64,000 nt of DNA, taken from Lodderomyces elongisporus. Its lineage: Eukaryota; Ascomycota; Pichiomycetes; Serinales; Debaryomycetaceae. The position numbers and the translations under genes are program-made. The DNA lies in the NCBI RefSeq assembly GCF_030384665.1, contig NC_083675.1, positions 678,001 through 742,000 of the forward strand, given 5' to 3'. Shown in pieces: positions 39,944 through 50,261 of the stretch (position 1 is the first letter of the stretch; the number at the start of each line of letters is the position of its first letter). The notes below the pieces were generated by a model. It searched no databases. It was not told the DNA's origin and saw only the letters and a list, made by a program, of their open reading frames with translations.

Positions 39944-40577
39944 AATAATCTTGAAACTTCGTCTACCAAGACGACTTGCTCATGTGGTTGAGAAAAGAAA
40001 TTTATATATGAATATAAATATGAATATGTGTATAAATATGTATATATTGATTACAGAGTATTTGTGTAAATATAATTCGGGTTTGGTATTTTTGCACATT
40101 TCGTCCGAAACCAAGTAAGTGAATTTGCGAACTTGCATACTACAACCATACAAGTAAACGGCAAAAAACTTGTATTCGCGTGCGGAATTTGAAAATTACC
40201 TTATCTGAGCAAGTTCAAAAAAACTGAGAACCAGAATAAGGAAAGGAAATAAGAAAGAAAAAAAAAAACAGAGACACTTTGTCATCAAAACGTATACAAG
40301 ATTCAGAAATGGTTCAAATGTATATAAGGTATATACAAACTACAGTATTTGCTAATATATCGTATCGTTATTATTTAATGATCTGAATAAATATTTAGTG
40401 AAAGTTTACAAACCAATATATGTATACCTATACATATACACCAAAAACAAAATATACTTTGCTCATAGGGATTGAAAGCTATACATGTTCCGTCTCGTTC
40501 CCTTTCTCTTTCTCTTTCTCTTCAACTGTCATTCTCTCGCTTTTTCCTATTTGCTAATCTCAAACTAGTCCAACTCT
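39944..40577. other. spacer ACO1 to BPT1-like gene
   Basis: This 634 bp spacer between tandem minus-strand genes holds ATATGAATAT-type repeats near 40005-40050, an A-rich run at about 40257-40269 and TTTCTC repeats (about 40502-40520) next to the ACO1 stop. No gene is seen. Confidence 0.6.
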
Positions 40578-42929
40578 TTAGTTACCAGCCTTCTTCTCAG
40601 CAGCGACAGCAGCCATCTTGTTCAAAGCGGAACCGTATTTGAACCATTCGATTTGCTCAGCGTTATAAGTGTGAGACAATTCGGTTTCCCAAGCTTCACC
40701 ATCCTTTGGATTAACTCTCATGATGATGTTCTTACCTGGAGCAAGTTCAGTCAAACCAATCAAGTCAATCTCATCGGTTGGGTTAATCTTGTCGTAGTCA
40801 GCAACATTGGTAAAGTTCAATGGCAACAAACCTTGCTTCTTCAAGTTAGTTTCGTGGATACGAGCAAATGACTTGGTAATGATTGCGAAACCACCAAGGA
40901 ATCTTGGTTCCAAAGCAGCGTGTTCTCTAGAAGAACCTTCACCAAAGTTTTCGTCACCAATGACAACCCACTTGTGACCAGAGTCTCTCAATTGAGCAGC
41001 AATTTGTGGAACACCAGCCCATTCACCAGTGTAGTGGTTCTTAACCTCGTTAACTTTACCGTTTTCAGCATTGGTAGCACCAATCATATAGTTGTTTGAG
41101 ATGTTTTCCAAGTGACCACGGTACTTCAACCATGGACCAGCCATAGAAATGTGATCAGTGGTGGTCTTACCAACAGCCTTGATCAAAATTGGCAACTTCT
41201 CGGCATCCTTACCATCCCATGGCTTGAATGGAGTCAATTTTTGCAATCTGTCCGAGGTTGGTGAAATAACAACTTCAACAGAAGCTCTGTCAGCTGGTGG
41301 GGCTTGGTAGGTGTTCTCACCTGGGTCGTATCCATCTGGTGGCAAACCAACACCTCTTGGTTCAGCCAATTTGAACTCTTTACCGTCAGCACCAACTAAA
41401 GTGTCAGTGATTGGGTTGAAACCCAAGTCACCAGTGATGGCGTAAACAGTGGCCATTTCTGGGGAAGCAACAAAAGCGTGGGTGGCTGGGTTACCGTCAT
41501 TTCTTGAGGTAAAGTTTCTGTTGAATGAGGAGACAATGGTGTTCTTGTCACCCTTCTTGATGTCTTGTCTGTCCCATTGACCGATACATGGACCACAAGC
41601 ATTGGCCATAACAACACCACCAAAGTCTTCAAAGGTCTTCAATTGACCATCTCTGGCAATGGTAGCTCTAACTTGTTCTGAACCTGGGGAAACAGTGTAC
41701 AAAGCCTTGGCCTTCAAACCGTGAGCTTCAGCATCCTTGATGATAGAGGCAGCTCTGGTCATATCTTCATATGAGGAGTTGGTACATGAACCAATCAAAC
41801 CAACCTTAACTTCCAAAGGCCAGTCATTTGCAATAGCGGTTTCCTTCATCTTGGAAACTGGGGTGGCCAAATCTGGAGTGAATGGACCGTTAATGTGTGG
41901 CTCCAAGGTGTTCAAGTCAATTTCAATAACTTGGTCGTATTCACAACCTTCATCGGCAGAAAGGTAGTCCTTCTTGTAGATGTTGGCAAATTCAGCAATT
42001 TCTGATCTACCGGTGGCGTTCAAGTAGTCAACCATAGAGTTGTTGAATGGAAAGACTGAGGTGGTGGCACCAATTTCAGCACCCATATTACAAATGGTAC
42101 CCATACCGGTACATGAAAAGGTCTCAACACCTGAACCAAAGTATTCAACAATGGAACCGGTACCACCCTTGACGGTGGTGATACCAGCCAACTTCAAGAT
42201 GATATCCTTTGGTGAGGTCCAGCCAGACATCTTACCGGTCAACTTGACACCAATAATCTTTGGGGCCTTCAATTCCCAAGCCAAACCAGACATAACATCA
42301 ACGGCATCAGCACCACCGACACCAATAGCCAATTGACCCAAACCACCAGCGTTTGGAGTGTGGGAGTCGGTACCAATCAACAAAGCACCTGGGAAAGCAT
42401 AGTTTTCCAACACAATTTGGTGAATGATACCTGAACCTGGTTTCCAGAAACCCAAGTTGTACTTGGCACAAGCAGAAGCCAAAAAGTCGTAAACTTCCTT
42501 GTTCAAGTCAATGGCTCTGGCCAAATCCTTTGGTCCACCAACTTGAGCTTGGATCAAGTGGTCACAGTGGACAGTGGATGGGGTAGCAACTTGTGGGATA
42601 CCACCAGACATAAATTGCAAGATGGCCATTTGGGCGGTGGCATCTTGACAAGCAACTCTATCGGGTCTCAACTTCAAGTAGGAGACACCTCTCTCGATTT
42701 CTTGTCCGTGAGGGTCGTCAATGTGACCGTAAAGAACCTTTTCAGCATAGGTCAAAGGTCTGTTCAATCTAGCCTTGACAATGTCCAAGTTTTCCAATTG
42801 CTTTTTGTAGTTGATGAATGAGTGTGTTTCCAACAAGTTTTGATTCACTTGGGAATCCTTGTTGAGCGCAGTAGCCAAACCACGAACTTGACGTGTAGCT
42901 CTAACAGCTGATCTTGAAGCAGACAACAT
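40578..42929 (-). CDS. ACO1: mitochondrial aconitate hydratase
   Basis: Converts citrate to isocitrate in the TCA cycle; the yeast enzyme also binds mitochondrial DNA. The 783-residue product starts with an Arg/Ala/Ser-rich mitochondrial presequence (about 1-20). The three cysteines that hold the 4Fe-4S cluster are at Cys382 (CTNSSYED), Cys445 and Cys448 ([10 protein letters not shown]). Other family blocks include [39 protein letters not shown], and in the swivel domain [20 protein letters not shown]. Codon choice is strongly biased toward a few preferred triplets, as in highly expressed genes. The upstream minus-strand side has a TATATAAA at 43141-43148 and possible CCAAT boxes. Confidence 0.98.
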   Translation of the reverse strand: MLSASRSAVRATRQVRGLATALNKDSQVNQNLLETHSFINYKKQLENLDIVKARLNRPLTYAEKVLYGHIDDPHGQEIERGVSYLKLRPDRVACQDATAQMAILQFMSGGIPQVATPSTVHCDHLIQAQVGGPKDLARAIDLNKEVYDFLASACAKYNLGFWKPGSGIIHQIVLENYAFPGALLIGTDSHTPNAGGLGQLAIGVGGADAVDVMSGLAWELKAPKIIGVKLTGKMSGWTSPKDIILKLAGITTVKGGTGSIVEYFGSGVETFSCTGMGTICNMGAEIGATTSVFPFNNSMVDYLNATGRSEIAEFANIYKKDYLSADEGCEYDQVIEIDLNTLEPHINGPFTPDLATPVSKMKETAIANDWPLEVKVGLIGSCTNSSYEDMTRAASIIKDAEAHGLKAKALYTVSPGSEQVRATIARDGQLKTFEDFGGVVMANACGPCIGQWDRQDIKKGDKNTIVSSFNRNFTSRNDGNPATHAFVASPEMATVYAITGDLGFNPITDTLVGADGKEFKLAEPRGVGLPPDGYDPGENTYQAPPADRASVEVVISPTSDRLQKLTPFKPWDGKDAEKLPILIKAVGKTTTDHISMAGPWLKYRGHLENISNNYMIGATNAENGKVNEVKNHYTGEWAGVPQIAAQLRDSGHKWVVIGDENFGEGSSREHAALEPRFLGGFAIITKSFARIHETNLKKQGLLPLNFTNVADYDKINPTDEIDLIGLTELAPGKNIIMRVNPKDGEAWETELSHTYNAEQIEWFKYGSALNKMAAVAAEKKAGN

Positions 42930-43140
42930 GTTAGTGATTGTTTTTTTTTTCTTCTTTTTAAATCAATATGTTTATTGTTCTCTAAAGAAAGAAGATCAGT
43001 TCTATGGAGAAAAGAAAAGGGAAGAAAGAAAGAAAGAAAGAAAGAAAGAGGAGGAGATTTTTTTTTTCCTTTCAAAAAGAAAAAAAAAGAGGAAGGGAAA
43101 ACTTTCAGTTGGAGGGAAAAGGTGGACATGAGGGTAAGGA

Positions 43141-43148
43141 TTTATATA
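43141..43148 (-). promoter_or_regulatory. TATA-like box of ACO1
   Basis: On the minus strand this reads TATATAAA, about 212 bp upstream of the ACO1 start, a reasonable distance for a yeast gene. Confidence 0.45.
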
Positions 43149-43177
43149 TTTAAAGGAAAAAAAAAAGAAAAAAAAAA

Positions 43178-43182
43178 TATTG
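43178..43182 (-). promoter_or_regulatory. CCAAT box, possible Hap-complex site for ACO1
   Basis: CCAAT on the minus strand about 250 bp upstream of ACO1; another copy is at 43521-43525. TCA-cycle and iron-using genes in Candida are controlled by CCAAT-binding Hap complexes, but a five-base motif is weak evidence. Confidence 0.3.
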
Positions 43183-44160
43183 GCACCAGCAATGGGGAGA
43201 GAGAGAGAGAGAGCGGGAAAAAAAATAAAAAAAATAAAATAAAAAAAAAATAAAAATAAAAAAAAATAAAAAGATAAAAATAAAATAAAAAAAATAAGAA
43301 AAAGGAGTGGTTATACTCTATTGTTGTTTCTATTAGTGGTGATATTTCAGTTGTTTGAAATCTTTTACCTCTCTATAATGCTAGTACCATTACAGCTTAT
43401 ACCACTGTTTAGATGTGTAGACAACCATTTGGTTGAGTGTGTGTGTGTGGGGGGAGAGGTGGAACATTGAATTAAAAAGTGAGAGAATGTATGAAAAATA
43501 AGTGGGAGGAGGGGAGAAAAATTGGAGTCTTTATCACACAAAAAAAAATGAAAAACAGTGAGTGTCCGTCTGCCTCCTTGTCTCTCTTCCAATCGAATTT
43601 CTCCATTACGTAAAACGAATGTAAATTTGAAATAAAAATAAAAATAATAAACAAAAAATAAAAATAAAAAGAGAGAGAGAGAGAGAAAAAAAAAAAACAA
43701 AGAAGCGAGGTAAGCAGACACAGAACCACGCAAAATGAAAAGTACAACATTTATTGATCAGGCAAGTACAAGCTCTACGTGATCAGTTTAACACATTGCT
43801 CTTTATCTCTCCAATTGTGTGTAAGAAATCCAGACTTATAAAGTAGAGGTAATTGACAAAAAATGTCTCTTATATTGTTTGAAAAAAAAATTCATGGATG
43901 ACCATCTACCACCATTCATTCATCCATCCATAAATCATTCCTCTCCTTCATGTTTGTTTTTTTAAAGGAAAAAAAAAAAAGAAAAAAATTTTCTTTCGCT
44001 GCGTTTTTGTGGGGGAATAAAATTAAAAAAAAAATAAAATAAAAAAAGTGATTTTAGCTCAAAATGCCGATATCTTTCGGCTCCGAAAAACTGTAGCCAA
44101 TAGCAGAGTGTAAATTTGTAATTGTAATTTTACAATAGCGAGGTAAGAAAAAAAAAAGAA

Positions 44161-44213
44161 AAACACAAACACAAACACAAACACATACACATACACAAAC
44201 ACAAACACAAACA
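44161..44213. repeat. ACACAA / ACACAT hexamer tract
   Basis: Tandem hexamers of ACACAA with some ACACAT units; a shorter relative of the array 550 bp downstream. Confidence 0.85.
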
Positions 44214-44740
44214 CTCGTACACCTACTTACTACATTTTGCTTGATCTGGAAAATGGCAATACCAAACAATACAAGTCATTTGATATATAGGTATAGGTAT
44301 AGGTGTGTGTGTATTCACTATACAATTGCTGATCACCATATAGTAAATGCCGCCGCCGTTGCCAACAAAGTTACCAATACACTAGCAAAACTTCCAGTTA
44401 AACTATTTTCCAACATCCACAAGTTCAATGTATTGATGTTCCCTCCAACCCTCCAACCCTCCGACCCTCTCTCTCACCTAATTTTTCTTTTTCCTTTTTT
44501 TGCGTTTTTTGCTTTTTCACTGGTTCTTGCCAATCCTTATCCTCATCTATATAGTGTATGAAAAAAAAAATACTTTGATTCCAAACATAGAGTAAGTATA
44601 TGCATCTATACTCATTTGCCTGCAATTATGTGCATTGTTCTCTATGATGGTTTTCAAAATTGATTTATAAATGTCTCGTCTCTCATTGGTTACTCTCTTT
44701 AAGGGAAATGCAATATAATAAACCTACACATACCGATACA

Positions 44741-44745
44741 AACAC

Positions 44746-44842
<97 letters not shown>

Positions 44843-44847
44843 AACAC

Positions 44848-44896
<49 letters not shown>

Positions 44897-44907
44897 AACA
44901 CAAACAC
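44741..44907. repeat. ACACAT hexanucleotide array
   Basis: About 28 tandem hexamers, mostly ACACAT with a few ACACAA units. On either strand it would code only for two-residue repeats (Thr-Tyr or Val-Tyr, for example). It is a microsatellite in the ACO1/PTP1 spacer. Confidence 0.92.
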
Positions 44908-45264
44908 ACAAACTATCTCTTTCTTCCTCTCCCACTCCTCCTGCTCTTTTTTGTGCACTAAAGAAGTAAAAATTTTTGCAACCAAAAACATAGAGGGCCA
45001 CTCACCATTAACATTCAACGATAATCCCGATCCACCATACTTTATCATCCATCACCCATTTATTCTTCTACTTGGATATCACCAAAAGTCATGTTCTTAG
45101 CTTGCCATTAATACTCACTATATGAAATCAAACATCATTGGCGACTCTTCCACCGCCTTTCTCCTTATACTGTCTTTCTTGTCTCGCCATTATATTGTTT
45201 ATGTATTAGTTGTCAAGTATAAAAAAAGTAAAAAAAAACAATAAAAAAATAGTAAAAAAAATTT

Positions 45265-45272
45265 AAAAAAAA
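45265..45272 (-). terminator. RNA polymerase III terminator of tRNA-Lys
   Basis: Eight consecutive T residues on the minus strand immediately after the tRNA 3' end. Confidence 0.8.
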
Positions 45273-45345
45273 GCCCGACGCGGGACTCGAACCCGCAGCC
45301 TTGAGATTAAAAGTCTCACGCTCTAGCCGATTGAGCTAGCCAGGC
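45273..45345 (-). tRNA. tRNA-Lys (anticodon UUU)
   Basis: The 73-nt minus-strand gene folds as a cloverleaf. The acceptor stem is GCCTGGC with GTCGGGC (two wobble pairs). The D-arm is TAGCTCAATCGGCTAGAG. The anticodon stem TGAGA/TCTCA encloses the loop CTTTTAA with anticodon TTT. The T-arm is GCGGG TTCGAGT CCCGC. The internal B-box GGTTCGAGTCC is intact. A run of eight T on the minus strand (45265-45272) follows directly and would stop RNA polymerase III. No intron is present. Confidence 0.97.
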
Positions 45346-46736
45346 ATTTGACAACAACCAACTGTGATATTGTCTGAAATTGTTGCACTAAAACACTGCT
45401 AGAAAATATTCATTTTGCTTTACGAGAAACAATTGAGTTTCTTAATAACTAACTAACAGTATAATATCATCATAAAACGAATTAAAAAAATAAGAAAACA
45501 ATAGTTTCATAGATCAAAAATTACAAACTGAGTATAATGCTATATTCAATAAAGCTGAGACATAGAGTATATAATATAGAGAAGCAACTCTATATTCAAA
45601 AAAAAAAACTAATAAAATAAAGAAGAACAAAGTGTATCAATAAGTAAATTCAACCATCGAGTCAAAGAATGTTAAAGGAAGACAAAGAAAACGAAAAATA
45701 AAAGTAAAAACATTCAAGTCAACCAACGACATTGAATGCTTGTTCGTCTACAATACGCCACTATAGACAGATATATATATATATATATATATCTGTGTGT
45801 GTTTATTGATTTCCTAATTTTTTTTTTGCAAATGTGGGATGCTCAACAAAGAAATGTCGTGTTAACCAAACTAGAGCATACTACTTTATTACGGTATCAC
45901 TTGTATAGTCATCTAAAGAAGTTTGAGCCGACTCTGCTGATTCAACAATGGGCTGAGTAGTTGCCTCCTTCTCTTATTGCTCTTACCACCCCCTACTTCC
46001 CCATTCCCATTCATTCCCTTCCCAGTCTTTTGTTCCTGCAGCTTCCGCTTCCTTCTCGAATCAGCTCATAATATCTTTTTTTTTTCTTTCCTCCTTCGCT
46101 TTCGTCTCTTTCCTTCTCTTGTGGTTGCGGTTATAGCTTCCGTCGTAGCCGTTCACAGTCACGCCGAATACGGTGGGGTCTTTTATTTCCCATTCTTCTT
46201 CTCCTTAATTTAAAAAGAAAGAAAGCAAAAGAAAAAATAAAAATTGTTTCTACTAAACTATATAGAACCAAATGTATAATTAACCTTGGTTAATAAGAAC
46301 AGCATTCTGTTTGAAAGCAACACCAATTCAAAAATCAAAAAGAAAAAAAAAACAACTTTTCAAAACCAGTTCACTTTCTCTTCTGTTTACTTCTTCTGTT
46401 TAGCCACTATCTCAAACCCTTATTCTTGATCCTCAGTACATTTACTATTTGTCCAAAAAACAAGTCTCAGCAAGTTCCATTGCTTTTTCCACCCCTTCAC
46501 TTTCTCCTTCCCCCTTCCCCCTTCCCCCCTTCTTCACTCATTTACTCACTAGCAAAAGAAAAAGAACTCAAAAAAAAAAAAAAAAAAAACAGAAACAGAA
46601 AGAGAGAGAGAGAGAGAAATTAACTGTAGAGAAAATAAAATAAAAAATAAAAAATAAAATAAGAAAAATAAAATATAATAGAATAGAATAAAAAGCCACC
46701 TACTGTTAGCAAGAGACAGGCCATCCAATTCCAGAT

Positions 46737-47846
46737 ATGCATCTAACAGTTTCTCAACTAACTTCACGAAGGATGAACATATTCAAGAAACCGGCAGTAT
46801 TATCATCGAACGGGAAAAACTTGAGCAACAGGACCACTCACAAAGAAGATAAACCAATGGTGTTGTCAGTTACACCACAGCAACAACGGGAAAAGTTTGA
46901 TGAGTTGAATGAATTGGAATCAAACAGGATCATCGAGGGGCTAAATGATATCGATTCCATTTGGACACTACTAGCGGCAATGAAGAAATCTAACAAAAGC
47001 CGAAACAGGTACTCCAATGTGTCACCATACGATGCATCAAGAGTCATTCTCCCTGTGACTGATGCAAACGCTTTTTCAGACTATATAAATGCATCATACA
47101 TGAAACTTCATTGTGGCGAGGGAACATTGTCATTACGAAATGACTACATTGCATGCCAGGGCCCATTACCAAACACTAGAAACCATTTCTGGGCCATGTG
47201 TTTCCATCAGCTGGAACTTCAAGGAAATGATACCGTGATCATTGCAATGGTGACACCACTAATCGAACAAGGCATGACCAAATGCGACAAATACTGGCCA
47301 GAGCAGGGCGAGACCTGGGATTTTACAAATATAAATACCCAAGATGGCATCATATATAGGGACTTGACCATAACATCCATAAGCGAGACACCGGATCCCC
47401 ACCAAGATTACTTGCTAACGGAATTGGAGTTGACCTCTGGATCCAAGACCAAGAAAGTTTACCATTTCTACTATTACAAATGGTCAGACGCCAGAGTACC
47501 ACCATCAACAAAGCCTTTGGCAAACTTATCCAAGCATATTCTAGAAGTCAAGCAGATGGAACCCGAACTGAACCAACCCGTTCCAATAGTACACTGCTCT
47601 GCAGGAGTAGGAAGATCGGGGACATTCATGGTATATGATCATTTGTTCAAAAACAAGGAGTTGTTCCGGGAATTGTTGGATAGAAAACTCCGACATAAAG
47701 ACTTGATTTACAAAACAGTGTCTCAACTCAGAGCCAAGAGAATGATGATGGTTCAAACAGTTTACCAATACCAGTTCTTGTACGATGTCGCCAAAGCAAT
47801 CTACGAGGGCAATGATGACTCGGAAGTTGTTAATCTGCAAAAGTAA
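46737..47846 (+). CDS. PTP1: protein tyrosine phosphatase Ptp1-like
   Basis: Cytoplasmic phosphotyrosine phosphatase of the classical PTP family. The 369-residue product has family blocks in order: NRYSNVSPYDASRV (about 91-104), DYINASYMKL (about 114-123), DYIACQGPLPNTRNHFWAMC and VTPLIEQGMTKCDKYWP. The signature loop is VHCSAGVGRSGTF, with nucleophile Cys287 and Arg293. A closing QLRAKRMMMVQTVYQYQFLY is the family's Q-loop region. The loop that carries WPD in most family members reads WSD here; yeast Ptp1 also lacks the proline as I recall, so activity is expected. A second in-frame ATG lies 12 codons in and could be the real start. The substrate is not evident from the sequence. Confidence 0.87.
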   Translation: MHLTVSQLTSRRMNIFKKPAVLSSNGKNLSNRTTHKEDKPMVLSVTPQQQREKFDELNELESNRIIEGLNDIDSIWTLLAAMKKSNKSRNRYSNVSPYDASRVILPVTDANAFSDYINASYMKLHCGEGTLSLRNDYIACQGPLPNTRNHFWAMCFHQLELQGNDTVIIAMVTPLIEQGMTKCDKYWPEQGETWDFTNINTQDGIIYRDLTITSISETPDPHQDYLLTELELTSGSKTKKVYHFYYYKWSDARVPPSTKPLANLSKHILEVKQMEPELNQPVPIVHCSAGVGRSGTFMVYDHLFKNKELFRELLDRKLRHKDLIYKTVSQLRAKRMMMVQTVYQYQFLYDVAKAIYEGNDDSEVVNLQK

Positions 47847-48855
47847 GTGACAATCATGTGAACAAACACATTTTCACCCCCCCCTCTCTCTTCCCTCCCA
47901 TCCTTTTTGATCTCATTTTGGGTGATTTACATAGCTCAAATGGCTCAAATGGTTACAGGAAGGATGAGGAGGGGGGGATGTGTTTCGAATAAAAAAAAAA
48001 ATGATTGAATGCTGTTGAAAGTAAAAATTCCTTTATGTACTCTTTTCAAGGAATAAGCGTCGGTCCAAAAATGGTTTACTACTGCTTTGGTCTGACTCAA
48101 TTGGATCTGGACTGTTTTCAGTTAATCTGTTCTTCTCCAATTCAGGCATATGCGATAGGAGAATACACAATTAGATTCGAGTACGAGTGAACTTGGTTAA
48201 GAAAGGTGTTTATCCTCTTTGTTTTTCTTTTTCTTTTTATTTTTCTTTTTCTTTTTTCTCTCACTTTGATTGATCATTTGAACCGGTGTGGTTAGAGATT
48301 GAAATTGGTTAAAAAGTTTTCTTTTCTTTTCTTCTTTTTTTTTTGCACAAAATATATAGCTATAGATTAATATACAAAGTTTGCTATATAGTTTTTTTGC
48401 TTTGTTTTGTTTTGTTTTTTCTACTGTTTCACTTTTGGTATATTGCCTGTTGGTATTATACTTTTCTTGAAGATGAGATCTCACATGACAAAATGTTCAC
48501 ACTCAAACCTTTTTGTATCGGGGACTAACTAAATATGGTTTAGATAACACAATCATTGTGGTGATTTGGTTTAAGGGTGTGAGTTGAATCTAATTTATTT
48601 TTTCAACTTAGATATTAGAGAAGCTAAAAAAAGGTTCATATAGAAGAAAACCTTTTGTCTTGTTTTTTTTTTGTACTAGTAGCTTACCATCTCTTAATTG
48701 TGTTGCAAAAAAAGATTTGCAACCAAATCTGAACCAAAAGATGCAGAAAAAGCAGGAAAAAATCAAAGAAAACGAAAAGTACGATACAAGTAATATTTGC
48801 CACACATCTATGTCCTCCAGTAGGACTACATGATTTTTTTGACGATAATCTTGCA
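47847..48855. other. spacer PTP1 to KH-domain gene
   Basis: This 1.0 kb spacer has C-rich (47877-47885) and G-rich (47968-47980) runs, TTTTTC tracts around 48220-48260 and T-rich DNA near 48400. Short frames (61-95 codons) look random. No gene is recognised. Confidence 0.55.
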
Positions 48856-49686
48856 ATGGACTTGATCTCGTCATTTTTCATCTTGAAGGATGATATACGT
48901 TTTGAATTTTCTAATGAACTTGTTTGGCAACAAAAACAAAATTCCTATACGGACATAACTCTAGTTTGCGGAACCAACTGTTTGATTGAAGTGTTGGGTA
49001 AGCTATGGAGCCAAAGAATAATGACCTATTCTGTAAGCCCTTCCAGTCATTTGCATATTTGCAGATCTTACAGGGAGTCATGCTGGCATCTTACAATCTC
49101 AAAAGAAACCAGTAGAGAATTGGTACATGTAATCTTTAGCAACATATTGGAAAGGGAGGACACAATAAAGATAAAAGGCAACATGAATGATTGTTTTTAT
49201 CTTGATGGACTCTACAATGACGGCATTATCGAGATTTCAAATATAAACCTAGACAAAATACATCAGTATTACGTCCTCAAAGAGTACGGGGTGAAGCATA
49301 AGCACATTGTTCAAGGTAAGGAGGAAACTAGTTTGCCAATTGCCACAGCTCGCCACCTTATTACACTCAAAAGGCAAGACATATTTTCCACAAGACACCA
49401 CGAATCTCATAAAAGTCATGAGACTCACAACCAAGAAATAATTGTAAGACTACATTTCAACCAAAAACAGGTTAGTAAATTGCTCGGCCGAGAAGGTGCA
49501 AGACTCAATTCTATTCGAGTGCAACTGAAGTGCTGGATCCGCGTGCTACCACCTACTCACGAATTTGGGAGCACGTTCTGCGCTAGCCAGAGAAATACGA
49601 AGCAAGAAATCGTTATTCGAGGGTTAAAGAGGAATATAGAAGTGGCTATAGATGAGTTTGGCAAAGCACTTGATTCAAGATATTGA
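48856..49686 (+). CDS. KH-domain RNA-binding protein, possibly Mer1-like
   Basis: The 276-residue product has one clear KH RNA-binding domain at its C-terminus (about 194-270). It starts with EIIVRLHFNQKQVSKLLG, has the GxxG loop GREG at 211-214, continues ARLNSIRVQLKCWIRVLP and ends with QEIVIRGLKRNIEVAIDEF. Residues 1-190 resemble nothing I know; His is frequent at 179-192. A single C-terminal KH domain in a protein of about 270 residues is the layout of yeast Mer1, the meiosis-specific splicing activator. That similarity of size and layout is suggestive, not proof. Codon use is unbiased, consistent with low or conditional expression. Other single-KH proteins remain possible. Confidence 0.65.
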   Translation: MDLISSFFILKDDIRFEFSNELVWQQKQNSYTDITLVCGTNCLIEVLGKLWSQRIMTYSVSPSSHLHICRSYRESCWHLTISKETSRELVHVIFSNILEREDTIKIKGNMNDCFYLDGLYNDGIIEISNINLDKIHQYYVLKEYGVKHKHIVQGKEETSLPIATARHLITLKRQDIFSTRHHESHKSHETHNQEIIVRLHFNQKQVSKLLGREGARLNSIRVQLKCWIRVLPPTHEFGSTFCASQRNTKQEIVIRGLKRNIEVAIDEFGKALDSRY

Positions 49687-49729
49687 TCCTTTTTATTTTT
49701 TCATTTTTTCATTTTTTCATTTTTTCATT

Positions 49730-49762
<33 letters not shown>

Positions 49763-50261
49763 GTATTCTATTTTAGTAGTCCAAGTCCCATCAAACAATA
49801 TACTACTCTATCAAATAAGTAGTGTCTCATCCCATCTGCCCAGCCACACCTCTCATTTTTACCTCTCACTTTTTATTAACTCACCCCTTCAAGCTCGTGC
49901 ACCAGCTACCAAAACTATATCCCAACAGTTTACCCAATGTGCGGGAGAAGAGGAAGAGATGAAAAAATTTTATTTAAATTTTTCTTCCTCCCTTTCTGTC
50001 TCTCAAAGTTTTTTTTTTTTTTTTTTTTTACTTTTTTTTTTTTCAATTTTTTTTTCTTTCAAAATTTTTTTTTTTCTCACTTTGAATTTTGCTTCGTTTC
50101 CCACAGAGCTCAGTTCAGTTGGAAAAAAAAAAATTTCAGTTAAATTTTTCAGTGTCTTCACATCCTCTTTTTTCCCATTTGCTCTTTTCTTTCTTTTTTT
50201 GTATATATAATATACTTTACTTCCTTATCCCACAACCAAAGTAAATAATTTAATTACAAAG
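49687..50261. promoter_or_regulatory. SSB1 promoter region
   Basis: This 575 bp region starts with four ATTTTTTC units and an AT run (49696-49755). It then carries very long T tracts (50008-50070) and a TATATAATATA at about 50203-50213, close to the SSB1 start. Long poly-T tracts are typical of nucleosome-poor promoters of strongly expressed yeast genes. Confidence 0.5.

Larger units (their letters stand above)
42930..46736. other. 3.8 kb gene-poor spacer ACO1 / PTP1 with one tRNA gene
   Basis: The longest spacer in the window holds the tRNA-Lys gene and many simple repeats: GAAA (about 43020-43048), AG runs (about 43197-43213 and 43671-43685), A/T homopolymers, ACACAA (44161-44213) and the long ACACAT array (44741-44907). 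It also has an AT run (45769-45792), and poly-A with AG repeats (about 46570-46617). Frames of 121-146 codons across the ACACAT array encode only repeats. The parts near 42930-43600 and 46200-46736 are presumably the ACO1 and PTP1 promoters. No transposon remnant is recognised. Confidence 0.6.

Noticed and set aside
44241..44561. 106-codon plus-strand frame after the ACACAA tract
   Set aside because: Its start overlaps repeat DNA and its end is a pyrimidine tract. The middle is only mildly protein-like and matches nothing.
44741..44907. ACACAT array considered as telomeric repeat
   Set aside because: It is internal, flanked by unique genes on both sides, and the unit is not the long complex repeat of Candida telomeres.
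44660..45100. Frames of 146, 121 and 100 codons over the ACACAT array
   Set aside because: They exist only because a hexamer repeat has no stop in several frames; the products are dipeptide repeats.
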